Assembly (NCBI GenBank): GCA_002483765.1
Contig: DLIO01000020.1
Location: 1-47,688 of the forward strand
Origin: Lentisphaeria bacterium UBA7640
GTDB lineage: Bacteria > Verrucomicrobiota > Lentisphaeria > Victivallales > Victivallaceae
Length of the DNA: 47,688 bases
Direction: 5' to 3'
The notes under the pieces were generated by a model, which saw only the letters and a program-made list of their open reading frames with translations, searched no databases and was not told the DNA's origin. Each line of letters starts with the position of its first letter. Position 1 is the stretch's first letter. This document shows, piece by piece, positions 17,353-25,001 of the stretch. A program made the position numbers and the translations under genes.

Positions 17353-18327
17353 ATGCCGTTACTGGAAGTTAATAACCTTAAAGTCTGGTATCCGATAAAG
17401 GCCGGCTGGTTCTCTCCCACAAAATATGTCCGCGCTGTTGATGACGTTTCATTTACCTTAGAAAAAGGTGAAACCCTCGGCTTAGTCGGCGAAAGCGGTT
17501 GTGGCAAAAGTACTCTTGGACGCGCTTTAGTGCGTTTGGAAAAACCCAGTGCTGGCAGCTTTAGTCTTGATAATGTCGAGGCAGCAACTTTAACCGGCAG
17601 TGCATTGCGACGCGCACGCAAAAATTTCCAGATGATTTTTCAGGATCCGTATGGATCCCTTAATCCCCGTATGACGATTTTTCGCGCACTCGATGAAGTT
17701 TTACGTTTGCACTCAAAACTAGATCGCAATCAACGTCTAGAACGGGTTGCTGAACTTCTAGAAATGGTGGGAATGGATGCCACACAGATGTATCGCTATC
17801 CACATCAATTTAGTGGAGGACAACGCCAGCGTATTGGAATTGCTAGAGCGTTGGCGGTTGAGCCAAAATTCATTATTGCCGACGAACCAGTTTCCGCGCT
17901 AGACGTGAGTGTTCAGGCACAAATCATCAATCTTTTACGTGCTGTTCAAGAAAAAACAGGGGTGTCTTTTTTATTTATTGCCCACGATTTAGCGGTGGTG
18001 GAACATATCAGCCGCCGCATTATGGTGATGTATTTAGGGAAAATCGTAGAGAGTGGTCCTTCGCGCACTTTATGCTCTACTCCGCTCCATCCATATACGA
18101 GAGCTTTGTTATCCGCGGTCCCAACCATTGATAATACAGGACGGAAAAGAATAATTTTATCAGGCGACGTTCCATCACCAATCTGTCCACCACCAGGCTG
18201 TCCATTTCATCCACGTTGCCCACTGGCTACAGCCGAGTGCTTACAGAATATGCCGTCACTGGAAGCGCGCCACGGAGACTCTGAACATCTTAGTGCTTGT
18301 TTCCACAGCGGACAGATTTCAAAATAA
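17353..18327 (+). CDS. Oligopeptide-type ABC transporter ATPase (OppF/DppF)
   Basis: Cytoplasmic ATPase subunit that energises a peptide-class importer. Seen: Walker A GESGCGKST (46-54), Q-loop FQDPYGSLNPRM, signature FSGGQRQRIGIARAL (from about 153), Walker B IIADEPVSALDVS (Asp177, Glu178), H-loop FIAHDL, and the C-terminal Opp/Dpp extension with CPFHPRCPLA (usually involved in assembly with the permease). At 324 residues it is full length. It starts 3 bases after the ABC-2 permease stop, so translation is probably coupled; no separate Shine-Dalgarno is evident. The DppC-type (2818) and DppB-type (35292) permeases lie 14-18 kb away, and no substrate-binding protein or DppD is present. Confidence 0.92.
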   Translation: MPLLEVNNLKVWYPIKAGWFSPTKYVRAVDDVSFTLEKGETLGLVGESGCGKSTLGRALVRLEKPSAGSFSLDNVEAATLTGSALRRARKNFQMIFQDPYGSLNPRMTIFRALDEVLRLHSKLDRNQRLERVAELLEMVGMDATQMYRYPHQFSGGQRQRIGIARALAVEPKFIIADEPVSALDVSVQAQIINLLRAVQEKTGVSFLFIAHDLAVVEHISRRIMVMYLGKIVESGPSRTLCSTPLHPYTRALLSAVPTIDNTGRKRIILSGDVPSPICPPPGCPFHPRCPLATAECLQNMPSLEARHGDSEHLSACFHSGQISK

Positions 18328-18380
18328 TTCATCACCTGATATATTCAGTATATTGGTTATGCGAGCGATACGGTAGAGAA

Positions 18381-18980
18381 CTATCGGGCACGACGCATAT
18401 CTTTAAACATCGCACTGCGTAATGCGCGCGTCTCTGGGCTGGAGTTATCCAAACGGCTTTTAGCACGTTGTTCTGGAGTACGGTTGCGCCATGCTGACCG
18501 AGAAGAACGTTCAGTATTAGCTGAGCCACTTGGACTGGCTGAAGAACTACTTTGATTTGCTGAGCGATTCCGCGCTATCTCCACACGCCGTTTTTCCATC
18601 CCTTTTTGGCGCTCTTTAATGAAAGCTCTACGCTCTTCAGGTGTTTTGGCAAAATACGCCAACAAATGTTCTTTCATCATTTTCTCGCGTAAATCCTGAG
18701 TGTTTTCTTGTAGATTTTGGCGTTGTGATTCAGTCAAAACGGGACGTTCGCCACCCCCTCCCCAACGCTGACGATTTTCCGATAAATATTTACGTTGGAC
18801 ATCTTCTGGTAAACGTTTAAAACCAGACGACGCCATAAATTCAACCCGTTGTTGCACTGTAGCACCTTCCTTGGGAAGCTTTGGAGCGGATCGAAATATT
18901 AAATATGCTCCATAAGACACTGCCAGCACGACCAATACAGCACCAATTATTTTTAACGATTTATTTCTATTCCAGATCAT
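18381..18980 (-). CDS. Single-pass membrane protein with basic coiled-coil-like domain, unknown function
   Basis: I do not recognise the family. The 199 residues start with one transmembrane segment (about 10-29). The rest is extracytoplasmic or cytoplasmic and very rich in Arg, Glu, Gln and Ser: helical stretches such as EDVQRKYLSENRQRW and TPEERRAFIKERQKGMEKRR, a Ser-rich linker (about 140-160) and a second TPEQRAKSRLDN segment. The repeated TPEERR/TPEQRA pattern resembles Spy/CpxP-like helical periplasmic proteins, but only loosely. GGGAG lies 9 bases before the ATG. It is 16 bases behind the pseudopilin gene, so they probably form an operon. Confidence 0.72.
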   Translation of the reverse strand: MIWNRNKSLKIIGAVLVVLAVSYGAYLIFRSAPKLPKEGATVQQRVEFMASSGFKRLPEDVQRKYLSENRQRWGGGGERPVLTESQRQNLQENTQDLREKMMKEHLLAYFAKTPEERRAFIKERQKGMEKRRVEIARNRSANQSSSSASPSGSANTERSSRSAWRNRTPEQRAKSRLDNSSPETRALRSAMFKDMRRAR

Positions 18981-18996
18981 AATTATATTCTCCCGA

Positions 18997-19527
18997 TTAA
19001 ATTTCAGTTACCCGAAAATCACCCCAGAGGCAATTCCGTGAAGCTTTGGAGGTTGGTGGATTGTGAAACGGCTCATAATCGGTCATTACCAAAATACTGG
19101 TTGTATTCCCGCCCATGCGATGCCCTTTTAAGGTTGAACCACTTAAATGAGATTGATATTCATAACTGGTAGTTTCAGTTTCAAAATATGATTTAGAGGG
19201 ATTGCTTTTCGATTTCGACAAGCCAGCAATGTCAGCAGGGCATTTAAAAATATTTTTGCTGTCGCCATAAGCTGCTAAGGCCTCAGTGACTGGCGGATCA
19301 GGATCAACGTTAAGTGATGGCATCTGACTAGCGAACGGCATCATTTTCCAGTCTACAAGATAGCCGCTGAACATTAGACCTATTTGGTGCAAATTGCTTT
19401 TACAGCTAGTACTAAGCGCCTTTTTTCTGACTTTGCTCATTGCAGGCAAAACCAGCGCCGCCAAAAGAGCAATAATTGAAATCACAATCAATAATTCCAG
19501 AAGTGTAAATTTTTTGTTTTTTTTCAC
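18997..19527 (-). CDS. Prepilin-like (type II secretion/type IV pilin) protein
   Basis: Exported pseudopilin with a class III N-terminus: KKNKK before FTLLELLIVISIIALLAALVLPAM, a hydrophobic helix with Glu at mature position 5. The residue before the cleavage point is Lys rather than the usual Gly. After the helix it has a SNLHQIG segment and a C-terminal domain with GDFRVTEI, in the style of short PVC-group pseudopilins (176 residues, two or more cysteines including CKSN, KCPAD and NCLWG). The start is GTG, with AAGGA about 9 bases upstream. The gene precedes the single-pass protein at 18381. No secretion ATPase or peptidase lies nearby. Confidence 0.88.
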   Translation of the reverse strand: MKKNKKFTLLELLIVISIIALLAALVLPAMSKVRKKALSTSCKSNLHQIGLMFSGYLVDWKMMPFASQMPSLNVDPDPPVTEALAAYGDSKNIFKCPADIAGLSKSKSNPSKSYFETETTSYEYQSHLSGSTLKGHRMGGNTTSILVMTDYEPFHNPPTSKASRNCLWGDFRVTEI

Positions 19528-19889
19528 GTTGATTTTTCCTTTCTTTTTAAGTTGTTAGCAATACAACGACTGACCGCGAACAATATTGTTAATATTTCAC
19601 GAAAAATATTTTTAGCCCAAAAGCCTCAAAAGCTCGTTAATCTATAAAAAGGCATATCTAAAAACATAGTTATAGGAGCGAGCTAGTGCTTGGGAAGCAA
19701 CTCGCTAGGCCACTCCAAATTAGCGTAATGTTAAATTGAGTATTAATACGTCCAAGAATACGCAGAAAATATATCTTATTGCAATCCGCCAGCCGGCATA
19801 AGCCTAAATATTAAAGAAAAACCAGAAAAGTCCTTAAGCAGATTTGAATTTTCCCGAACTTCTAGTATTTTAACGGTCTTGCTTGATAA
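19528..19889. other. Intergenic region before tRNA-Gly pair
   Basis: These 362 bases have no convincing open frame. It contains a perfect palindrome, AACAATATTGTT (19579-19590), an adjoining inverted repeat AATATTT/AAATATT (19591-19610), and a two-tier hairpin at 19677-19706 (AGCGAG with CTCGCT outside, TGCTT-GGG-AAGCA inside). The pseudopilin promoter (minus) and the tRNA promoter (plus) should both lie here, but I cannot pick either with confidence. Confidence 0.5.
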
Positions 19890-19964
19890 GCGAGTGTAGC
19901 TCAGTGGTAGAGCGTCACGTTGCCAACGTGAATGTCGTGGGTTCAACTCCCATCACTCGCTCCA
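19890..19964 (+). tRNA. tRNA-Gly (GCC), copy 1
   Basis: Complete cloverleaf: acceptor GCGAGTG/CACTCGC, D-arm GCTC..GAGC, anticodon stem TCACG/CGTGA with loop TTGCCAA (anticodon GCC at 19922-19924), T-arm GTGGG/CCCAT with one G:U pair, discriminator U (as in bacterial tRNA-Gly) and encoded CCA (19962-19964). Confidence 0.97.
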
Positions 19965-19986
19965 ATTTTAAAGTATCGCTCAATAA

Positions 19987-20061
19987 GCGAGTGTAGCTCA
20001 GTGGTAGAGCGTCACGTTGCCAACGTGAATGTCGTGGGTTCAACTCCCATCACTCGCTCCA
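19987..20061 (+). tRNA. tRNA-Gly (GCC), copy 2
   Basis: Identical to copy 1 across all 75 bases including the CCA, separated from it by a 22-base AT-rich spacer, and presumably processed from the same transcript. It ends 10 bases before the stop codon of the convergent membrane protein gene. Confidence 0.97.
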
Positions 20062-20071
20062 TTATGTAGGT

Positions 20072-21967
20072 TTAACGCAGACTCAATTCTTGGTTAAACT
20101 TCACCGATTCGTTGTCCGTTTTATTTGGTTCCGCTGAGTTCTCGATAGACCGATCAGAATGAAATAAACGGCATACCATTTCGCCAGCAAATAACTCGTC
20201 ATTTATTTTGGTTCGACCATAGTCGCGTTGGCGATCAATGATAAATAGTACTGGATTTTCCGAGGAAATTACTTTTACGGTAATTTGCGTTGGCGAATTT
20301 TCAGGTAAAACATAAGTATGACTAGTTAATCCAGGCCGAGTAAACACAAAATCGTATATCTGACCGTTAAGTGAAATCATCGCGCTTCCCGCATCTTCAG
20401 AGGCTAGCGTGATTTCTGCTTCGCGATATTTTGGGTTTTTAGACGCTGTATCGGCAAATTGTTTAGTTACAGACATCCCTAGTTTGAACTCTATAAACTC
20501 CCAGCCGCCAAAAGTCATCGGGCCATTATCCAAATACATCATACGACCTGGAGCAATCTGAACTCTAACACCATCAGGCCGCACCCAACCCACAATGATT
20601 GATTCCAAGTTTGAACGATACAAATCATACGCGCTGAAGCTGATGAAAACACCAGAAATTAAAGCACTACCCCCAATTATCAAAACACTCCTTTGTCGAT
20701 AACATTCCCAGAACCAAACCAGAAATATTCCCGCAAATATTGCAAGCACGGGAATTATGGGAACTCGAAAACGAGCCAAAATATAAAACAAAGCAGTCGC
20801 TCCCCAGAAAGCCATAATCATGTAAATAGGGAGTAACAAATCCCAACGGCTTCTCTTCCTAATGACTTTAATCAACGAAACAAGCATTCCTGCGATCGCT
20901 AAAGCGACAATCACCCCAGTTGGCATGATTGACCCGACAAACCTGAAAATCGTGCTCTGTCGACCTTCAAACGCCAAAGAAACATTGTTGGGAATCTCCC
21001 GGTAATCCCAAAACAGCAGAAGTTTTCGAAACGTCAATTCTAACACTGCGCCTGGTTCTTCGTAGAACCATTGCCAAATACGTCTAGGAACCGAGACTGT
21101 GGACACCTCTGCCATCCAAGCCGACCATGTCGGAGGATATTCCATTGGCCCAGCAGGCAATCCTGGGTCACGTCCTCCTGGCGGTGCCTCTGGCGTATTA
21201 CCAAGAGCCAAAACGGTACCACCGGCCGTTGACGGCCCGGTTAACTCTCCACGGAGTTGCGAATTGCGAATCATAAACGGCAATTGCGGCAGAACACTCA
21301 ACATCGTGAAAAAGACAACTACGCAGAATCCATATAAAACCTTGTATCGGATTTTACCTTTATGCGGCATTAGTGAATAAACTGCCGCCACCAAAAGACC
21401 AGGGAGAAAAAACCAACTATTCCCTCGAGTCAGTATCGAACACCCTAACGCGACAGCACAAAGAGACCAATCGAGTTTATCTCGACGTTCAATAGCGCGA
21501 AGCGCCAAATATAAAATTAAAATAACCCAAAAACTCTGTAAGATTTCAATTAATAAATACGGGGTGTACAAAATTAACATCTGCGATAAGCCTGCTAATA
21601 TTGCGCTGACAATTCCGGCAGAACGATTCCAGAGCCGAGAACCACACAAGCCAGTTAAAAGTACGGTAACACCACCAAGCAAAGCCTGGATAACGATAAC
21701 GCTAAAAATCGAATCCCCTAAGAGCCACCGAATTAACGGCAAAAAAATCGCGTAATAAAACGGTTGATAATAAAACTCATCTCTAAAGGCTCCAGCGACG
21801 ATACGTCCGGAAATTTCCCAGTAAGTGGCCATGTCAGTCTGCATTGACGGCACGACTACGCTATTGAGTCCATTATTGGCAAAAGCCAACTCAAAGCCAA
21901 CCAGCAAGCGCAATAGCAAGGCAACAATCGCAATTAATCCGAGGCAAAGATGAAATTTTCTATTCAT
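20072..21967 (-). CDS. GT-C type membrane glycosyltransferase-like protein
   Basis: Large polytopic protein resembling the PMT/ArnT/GT39 class of polyprenyl-phosphate-sugar-dependent glycosyltransferases. The 631 residues have about 11-12 hydrophobic spans in the first 450. The first periplasmic loop carries acidic residues in MQTDMATYWEISGRI (about 42-56), where GT-C enzymes keep a catalytic Asp. Further motifs are SLGCSILTRGNSWFFLPG-like spans after TM6 and ILARFRVPIIPVLAIFAG near the end of the membrane part. Residues about 460-600 form a soluble beta-rich C-terminal domain. No clear Shine-Dalgarno is seen. The 3' end faces the tRNA pair. Substrate unknown. Confidence 0.75.
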   Translation of the reverse strand: MNRKFHLCLGLIAIVALLLRLLVGFELAFANNGLNSVVVPSMQTDMATYWEISGRIVAGAFRDEFYYQPFYYAIFLPLIRWLLGDSIFSVIVIQALLGGVTVLLTGLCGSRLWNRSAGIVSAILAGLSQMLILYTPYLLIEILQSFWVILILYLALRAIERRDKLDWSLCAVALGCSILTRGNSWFFLPGLLVAAVYSLMPHKGKIRYKVLYGFCVVVFFTMLSVLPQLPFMIRNSQLRGELTGPSTAGGTVLALGNTPEAPPGGRDPGLPAGPMEYPPTWSAWMAEVSTVSVPRRIWQWFYEEPGAVLELTFRKLLLFWDYREIPNNVSLAFEGRQSTIFRFVGSIMPTGVIVALAIAGMLVSLIKVIRKRSRWDLLLPIYMIMAFWGATALFYILARFRVPIIPVLAIFAGIFLVWFWECYRQRSVLIIGGSALISGVFISFSAYDLYRSNLESIIVGWVRPDGVRVQIAPGRMMYLDNGPMTFGGWEFIEFKLGMSVTKQFADTASKNPKYREAEITLASEDAGSAMISLNGQIYDFVFTRPGLTSHTYVLPENSPTQITVKVISSENPVLFIIDRQRDYGRTKINDELFAGEMVCRLFHSDRSIENSAEPNKTDNESVKFNQELSLR

Positions 21968-22033
21968 TATAAAATTTAGGAGACAGTTTGCTGTATGCGC
22001 AAACCGCCTCCCTGATTAGGGTTGTAGTTAATT

Positions 22034-22594
22034 CTAAATCTCCATCAACTCTGTTTCTTTAGACTCAATATCTTTGTCAATTGCTTTCGTATAATCATCA
22101 GTCAGTTTCTGAATATTGTCAAGCATTTCTTTCAGGCCGTCTTCAGTAAGCTCATTGTTTTTCTCCCCTTTTTTGGCGATATCATTGGCATCACGACGAG
22201 CATTCCGAATGGCTATTTTTGCATCTTCGCCACGCGCTTTAACTTGTTTTGAGAGCGCCACGCGGCGTTCAGTGCTCAACTCTGGCATCGGTAAACGAAT
22301 TACACGTCCATCATTGACCGGCGAAATACCCAGTGGTGAGGAAATGATAGCTTTTTCAATTGGGCCGAGAGCGTTACGGTCCCACGGCTGAATTACGATG
22401 CTCTTAGAGTCTGGTGTCGTGATTCCAGCCACCTCTTTCATCCGGACATTGCTACCGTAATAATCAACCTGAATGCTTTCAACTAGTGCCGGCGAAGCTT
22501 TGCCAGTACGAATGCCACTAAAATCGCGGACCATTGCCTCACTCGCTTTCATCATAGCTTCTTCAGTTTCTTCCAATAAATTCTCGATTTTCAT
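22034..22594 (-). CDS. frr: Ribosome recycling factor
   Basis: Releases ribosomes from mRNA after termination together with EF-G. The 186 residues match the usual 185 and show the family pattern: FSGIRTGKASPALVESI (about 25-41), VDYYGSNVRMKEVAGI, SIVIQPWDRNALGPIEKAI, NDGRVIRLPMPELSTERR and KQVKARGEDAKIAIRNARRD. AGAGG is 8 bases before the ATG. In most bacteria frr follows pyrH; here it instead follows the kinase/regulator cassette by 136 bases and is probably transcribed separately. Confidence 0.97.
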   Translation of the reverse strand: MKIENLLEETEEAMMKASEAMVRDFSGIRTGKASPALVESIQVDYYGSNVRMKEVAGITTPDSKSIVIQPWDRNALGPIEKAIISSPLGISPVNDGRVIRLPMPELSTERRVALSKQVKARGEDAKIAIRNARRDANDIAKKGEKNNELTEDGLKEMLDNIQKLTDDYTKAIDKDIESKETELMEI

Positions 22595-22730
22595 AATATA
22601 ACCTCTTAGTTCGATGTTTTTAAATCATGACTTGAATGTAAAACAGTTCCTCAAAAAATCAACCTTCCGAAAACGTTTTTGAGCGAAAAAAGCTTATCGT
22701 AAGAAAGGTTTACAACTACTATTTATCTTC

Positions 22731-24089
22731 CTATGATAGATTAAATTCTTTAATTTTCCGTATTAGTGTGCGCCGACTGATTCCCAGCTTGACAGCAGCA
22801 TGGGTGCGATTGTCGTTACATTCGCGCAAAGCAGCCATAATTAATAATTTCTCATTACTTCCAAGATCTAGCGTAACTGGGGAATTCATATTGCGGGAGA
22901 TTAACGCTTGCTGGTTACGAACATTAACCGGCACATTCTCAAGTTCCAGAACTGGTTTTTGTGCTAAGACTACCATCTGTTCCACGCAATTGCGTAGCTC
23001 TCGTATATTACCTGGCCACGAATAGGCACAAATGATTTCGAGTGCATCATTGGAGATCCCTTCAATAGATTTATTATTAAATTCGGCAAATTCGTCGAGG
23101 AAATACTTCACTAAGATTGGGATATCTTCCAATCGCTCGCGCAATGGTGGCATTTCAATAGTAATTACATCTAGACGGTAAAACAGATCCTCACGGAACT
23201 TGCCTTCCTCGACCAATAATTTTAAATCACGGTTAGTTGCTGAAATTAATCGCGTGTCAGTGAATATTGGTTCTTCGCCTCCGACGCGTTCAAAAGTGCG
23301 CGTTTCCAATACCCGCAATAACTTAACCTGCACCAATTGATCTATTTCACCGATTTCATCAAGAAACAAAGTCCCGGCATCAGCCAATTCAAAGCGCCCT
23401 TTCTTTTGTTCTACTGCTCCAGTAAACGAACCACGTTCGTGTCCAAATAGTTCACTTTCCAACAATGTCGCTGGCAAAGCCGCGCAATTTACTGGAACAA
23501 ACGTCCCAGTGCGCTCGCTTAACTTATGGATGGCGCGCGCGATGACCTCTTTTCCAGTGCCGCTTTCGCCGGTAATCATGATGGTGGAACGGGTTTTTGC
23601 AACCTGGGTTACCATATTCATGATTTTCTGCATTTGTGGAGATTTAGCGACAATATTTTCAAGCTCAAAATTGGAACTTAAACGTTTTTTAAGGCGCCTG
23701 TTTTCATCCTTCAACGTGTGGGTTTCCAACGCCTTATTGATAGTATGGTCTAGTTGTTCCAGATTAATTGGTTTGGTTACAAAGTCAGTAGCACCACGTT
23801 TTATTGCAGCGATTGCATTTTCCACCGAACCATAAGCAGTAAAGACAATACATGGCGGTGGAGGTACTTTTTTCAGTGCTGCATCAATTACCGTCATGCC
23901 GTCAGCCCCAGGCATATTCAAATCAGTCAACAACAGGTCGTAATTGTTACGCTTGAGAAGATTTATAGCTCGTTCGCCATCTTCTACTGTGGTCACTTGA
24001 TATTTTCTCCGAAAAAAACGCTCCAGAGCTTCGCGAGTGTGTCGTTCGTCATCAGCGATTAAAATTGATTTTTTACTGTTGGTCTTCAT
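22731..24089 (-). CDS. NtrC-family sigma-54-dependent response regulator
   Basis: Transcription activator for sigma-54 promoters. Domains in 452 residues: receiver (1-120, phospho-acceptor Asp56 in LLLTDLNMPG), AAA+ (about 145-375) with Walker A GESGTGKE, Walker B TLFLDEIGE, and GSFTGA (220-225) in place of the canonical GAFTGA, then a Fis-type helix-turn-helix at the end (NRTHAAVKLGISRRTLIRKI). The Ala-to-Ser change in the sigma-54-contacting loop occurs in some natural activators. The start is preceded by GGGAGG. It lies 3 bases after the TIM-barrel gene, which itself overlaps the histidine kinase gene, so all three are one transcript. No TGGCAC-N5-TTGC promoter was found in the neighbouring gaps; target genes are probably elsewhere. 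Confidence 0.94.
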   Translation of the reverse strand: MKTNSKKSILIADDERHTREALERFFRRKYQVTTVEDGERAINLLKRNNYDLLLTDLNMPGADGMTVIDAALKKVPPPPCIVFTAYGSVENAIAAIKRGATDFVTKPINLEQLDHTINKALETHTLKDENRRLKKRLSSNFELENIVAKSPQMQKIMNMVTQVAKTRSTIMITGESGTGKEVIARAIHKLSERTGTFVPVNCAALPATLLESELFGHERGSFTGAVEQKKGRFELADAGTLFLDEIGEIDQLVQVKLLRVLETRTFERVGGEEPIFTDTRLISATNRDLKLLVEEGKFREDLFYRLDVITIEMPPLRERLEDIPILVKYFLDEFAEFNNKSIEGISNDALEIICAYSWPGNIRELRNCVEQMVVLAQKPVLELENVPVNVRNQQALISRNMNSPVTLDLGSNEKLLIMAALRECNDNRTHAAVKLGISRRTLIRKIKEFNLS

Positions 24090-24092
24090 AGG

Positions 24093-25001
24093 TTAAGCCT
24101 CCCACATTTTAGCGAATTCATGAATATCTTCAACCGAACCAGAAGGGATCTCTAGGACGAATAATCTTACGCCAGCATCACGGCAACTGCGCACAAAACG
24201 CGGTAAATCCATTTGGTTCGGAGTACGTAGTGGCAAATGCCCGTCCGCCCATTGTTCAAACGGTGTTTCCATAGTAAACGGCGAGGCATGAAGATGAACC
24301 ATTTCAACTAATCCAGAAGCAGCGTAAATTGCGGTCTCGTTATGAAAATCACGATTGAAAAGATAACTGGTGATCCACAAATGTCCGGTATCCAAGCAAA
24401 TCGGATGTTCTAAAGAAACTACATTTTCAGACAGCATATTCCCCATTCCGTACGACGGAAAATCATTCTCGATACAGAAGTTTAAATCGGGATAATTTGT
24501 CCGCATCAAACTCAAATTTTTGTGCAAAATACCAAATCGTTCAGCAAACTCAATTTCCCCTGTAAAGTCTCGATTCAAGGTCGAGCCCGGTCGTGCCGCC
24601 AATTCGGGACGAAATCCAACCATCATTGCTTCTGTAAAGGATTTTTCTCGGTTAAACGCCGGAGTCGGTATATCCGACATACGGAATCCGTGAAAAACAG
24701 CATCGGTAATATTATAGCGCCGCATCAGTGAAGCCGTCCTCCCCAATTCACGCGACTCAAGTGCAGTCTCAGATTGGGCCAAATTAAGGCTATATGCCGT
24801 CAAAAGTGGAGCGTGTGCACTTAATGGCGCGCCCAATTCGACACAGCGCTCAATTTCAATTTTCGACGCTGAATTATGAAGTTGAATACCAAATTCGAAT
24901 CCATAATGCTCGGCAGCAACGACACATTCATCAAAAACTGCTTTGTAATTAACTCCTCCGAATGGGGCAGAGGACAAATGCAGACGTAATTTATCACTCA
25001 T
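24093..25001 (-). CDS. Xylose-isomerase-like TIM barrel (sugar phosphate isomerase/epimerase family)
   Basis: Member of the AP-endonuclease-2/xylose-isomerase-like superfamily of metal-dependent isomerases and epimerases. I place the start at 25001 (302 residues): GGAGGAGAAAGGAG precedes it and the ATG overlaps the kinase stop by 8 bases; a longer frame to 25061 lies wholly inside the kinase gene. The expected divalent-metal ligands are all present: Glu178 (FCIENDFP), Asp204 and His207 (CLDTGHLW), His238 (VHLHASP) and Glu284 (LEIPSG). It also has a VFHGF segment at the end of an early strand. It is therefore probably an active enzyme, not a degenerate sensor domain. The substrate cannot be read from sequence. 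Its position between a sensor kinase and its regulator is unusual. Confidence 0.82.
   Translation of the reverse strand: MSDKLRLHLSSAPFGGVNYKAVFDECVVAAEHYGFEFGIQLHNSASKIEIERCVELGAPLSAHAPLLTAYSLNLAQSETALESRELGRTASLMRRYNITDAVFHGFRMSDIPTPAFNREKSFTEAMMVGFRPELAARPGSTLNRDFTGEIEFAERFGILHKNLSLMRTNYPDLNFCIENDFPSYGMGNMLSENVVSLEHPICLDTGHLWITSYLFNRDFHNETAIYAASGLVEMVHLHASPFTMETPFEQWADGHLPLRTPNQMDLPRFVRSCRDAGVRLFVLEIPSGSVEDIHEFAKMWEA

Noticed and set aside
18405..18435. GCGTAATGCGCGCG inside the gene at 18381, a possible decayed repeat copy
   Set aside because: Only one arm matches and it lies in the coding frame; most likely coincidence in an Arg/Ala-rich stretch.
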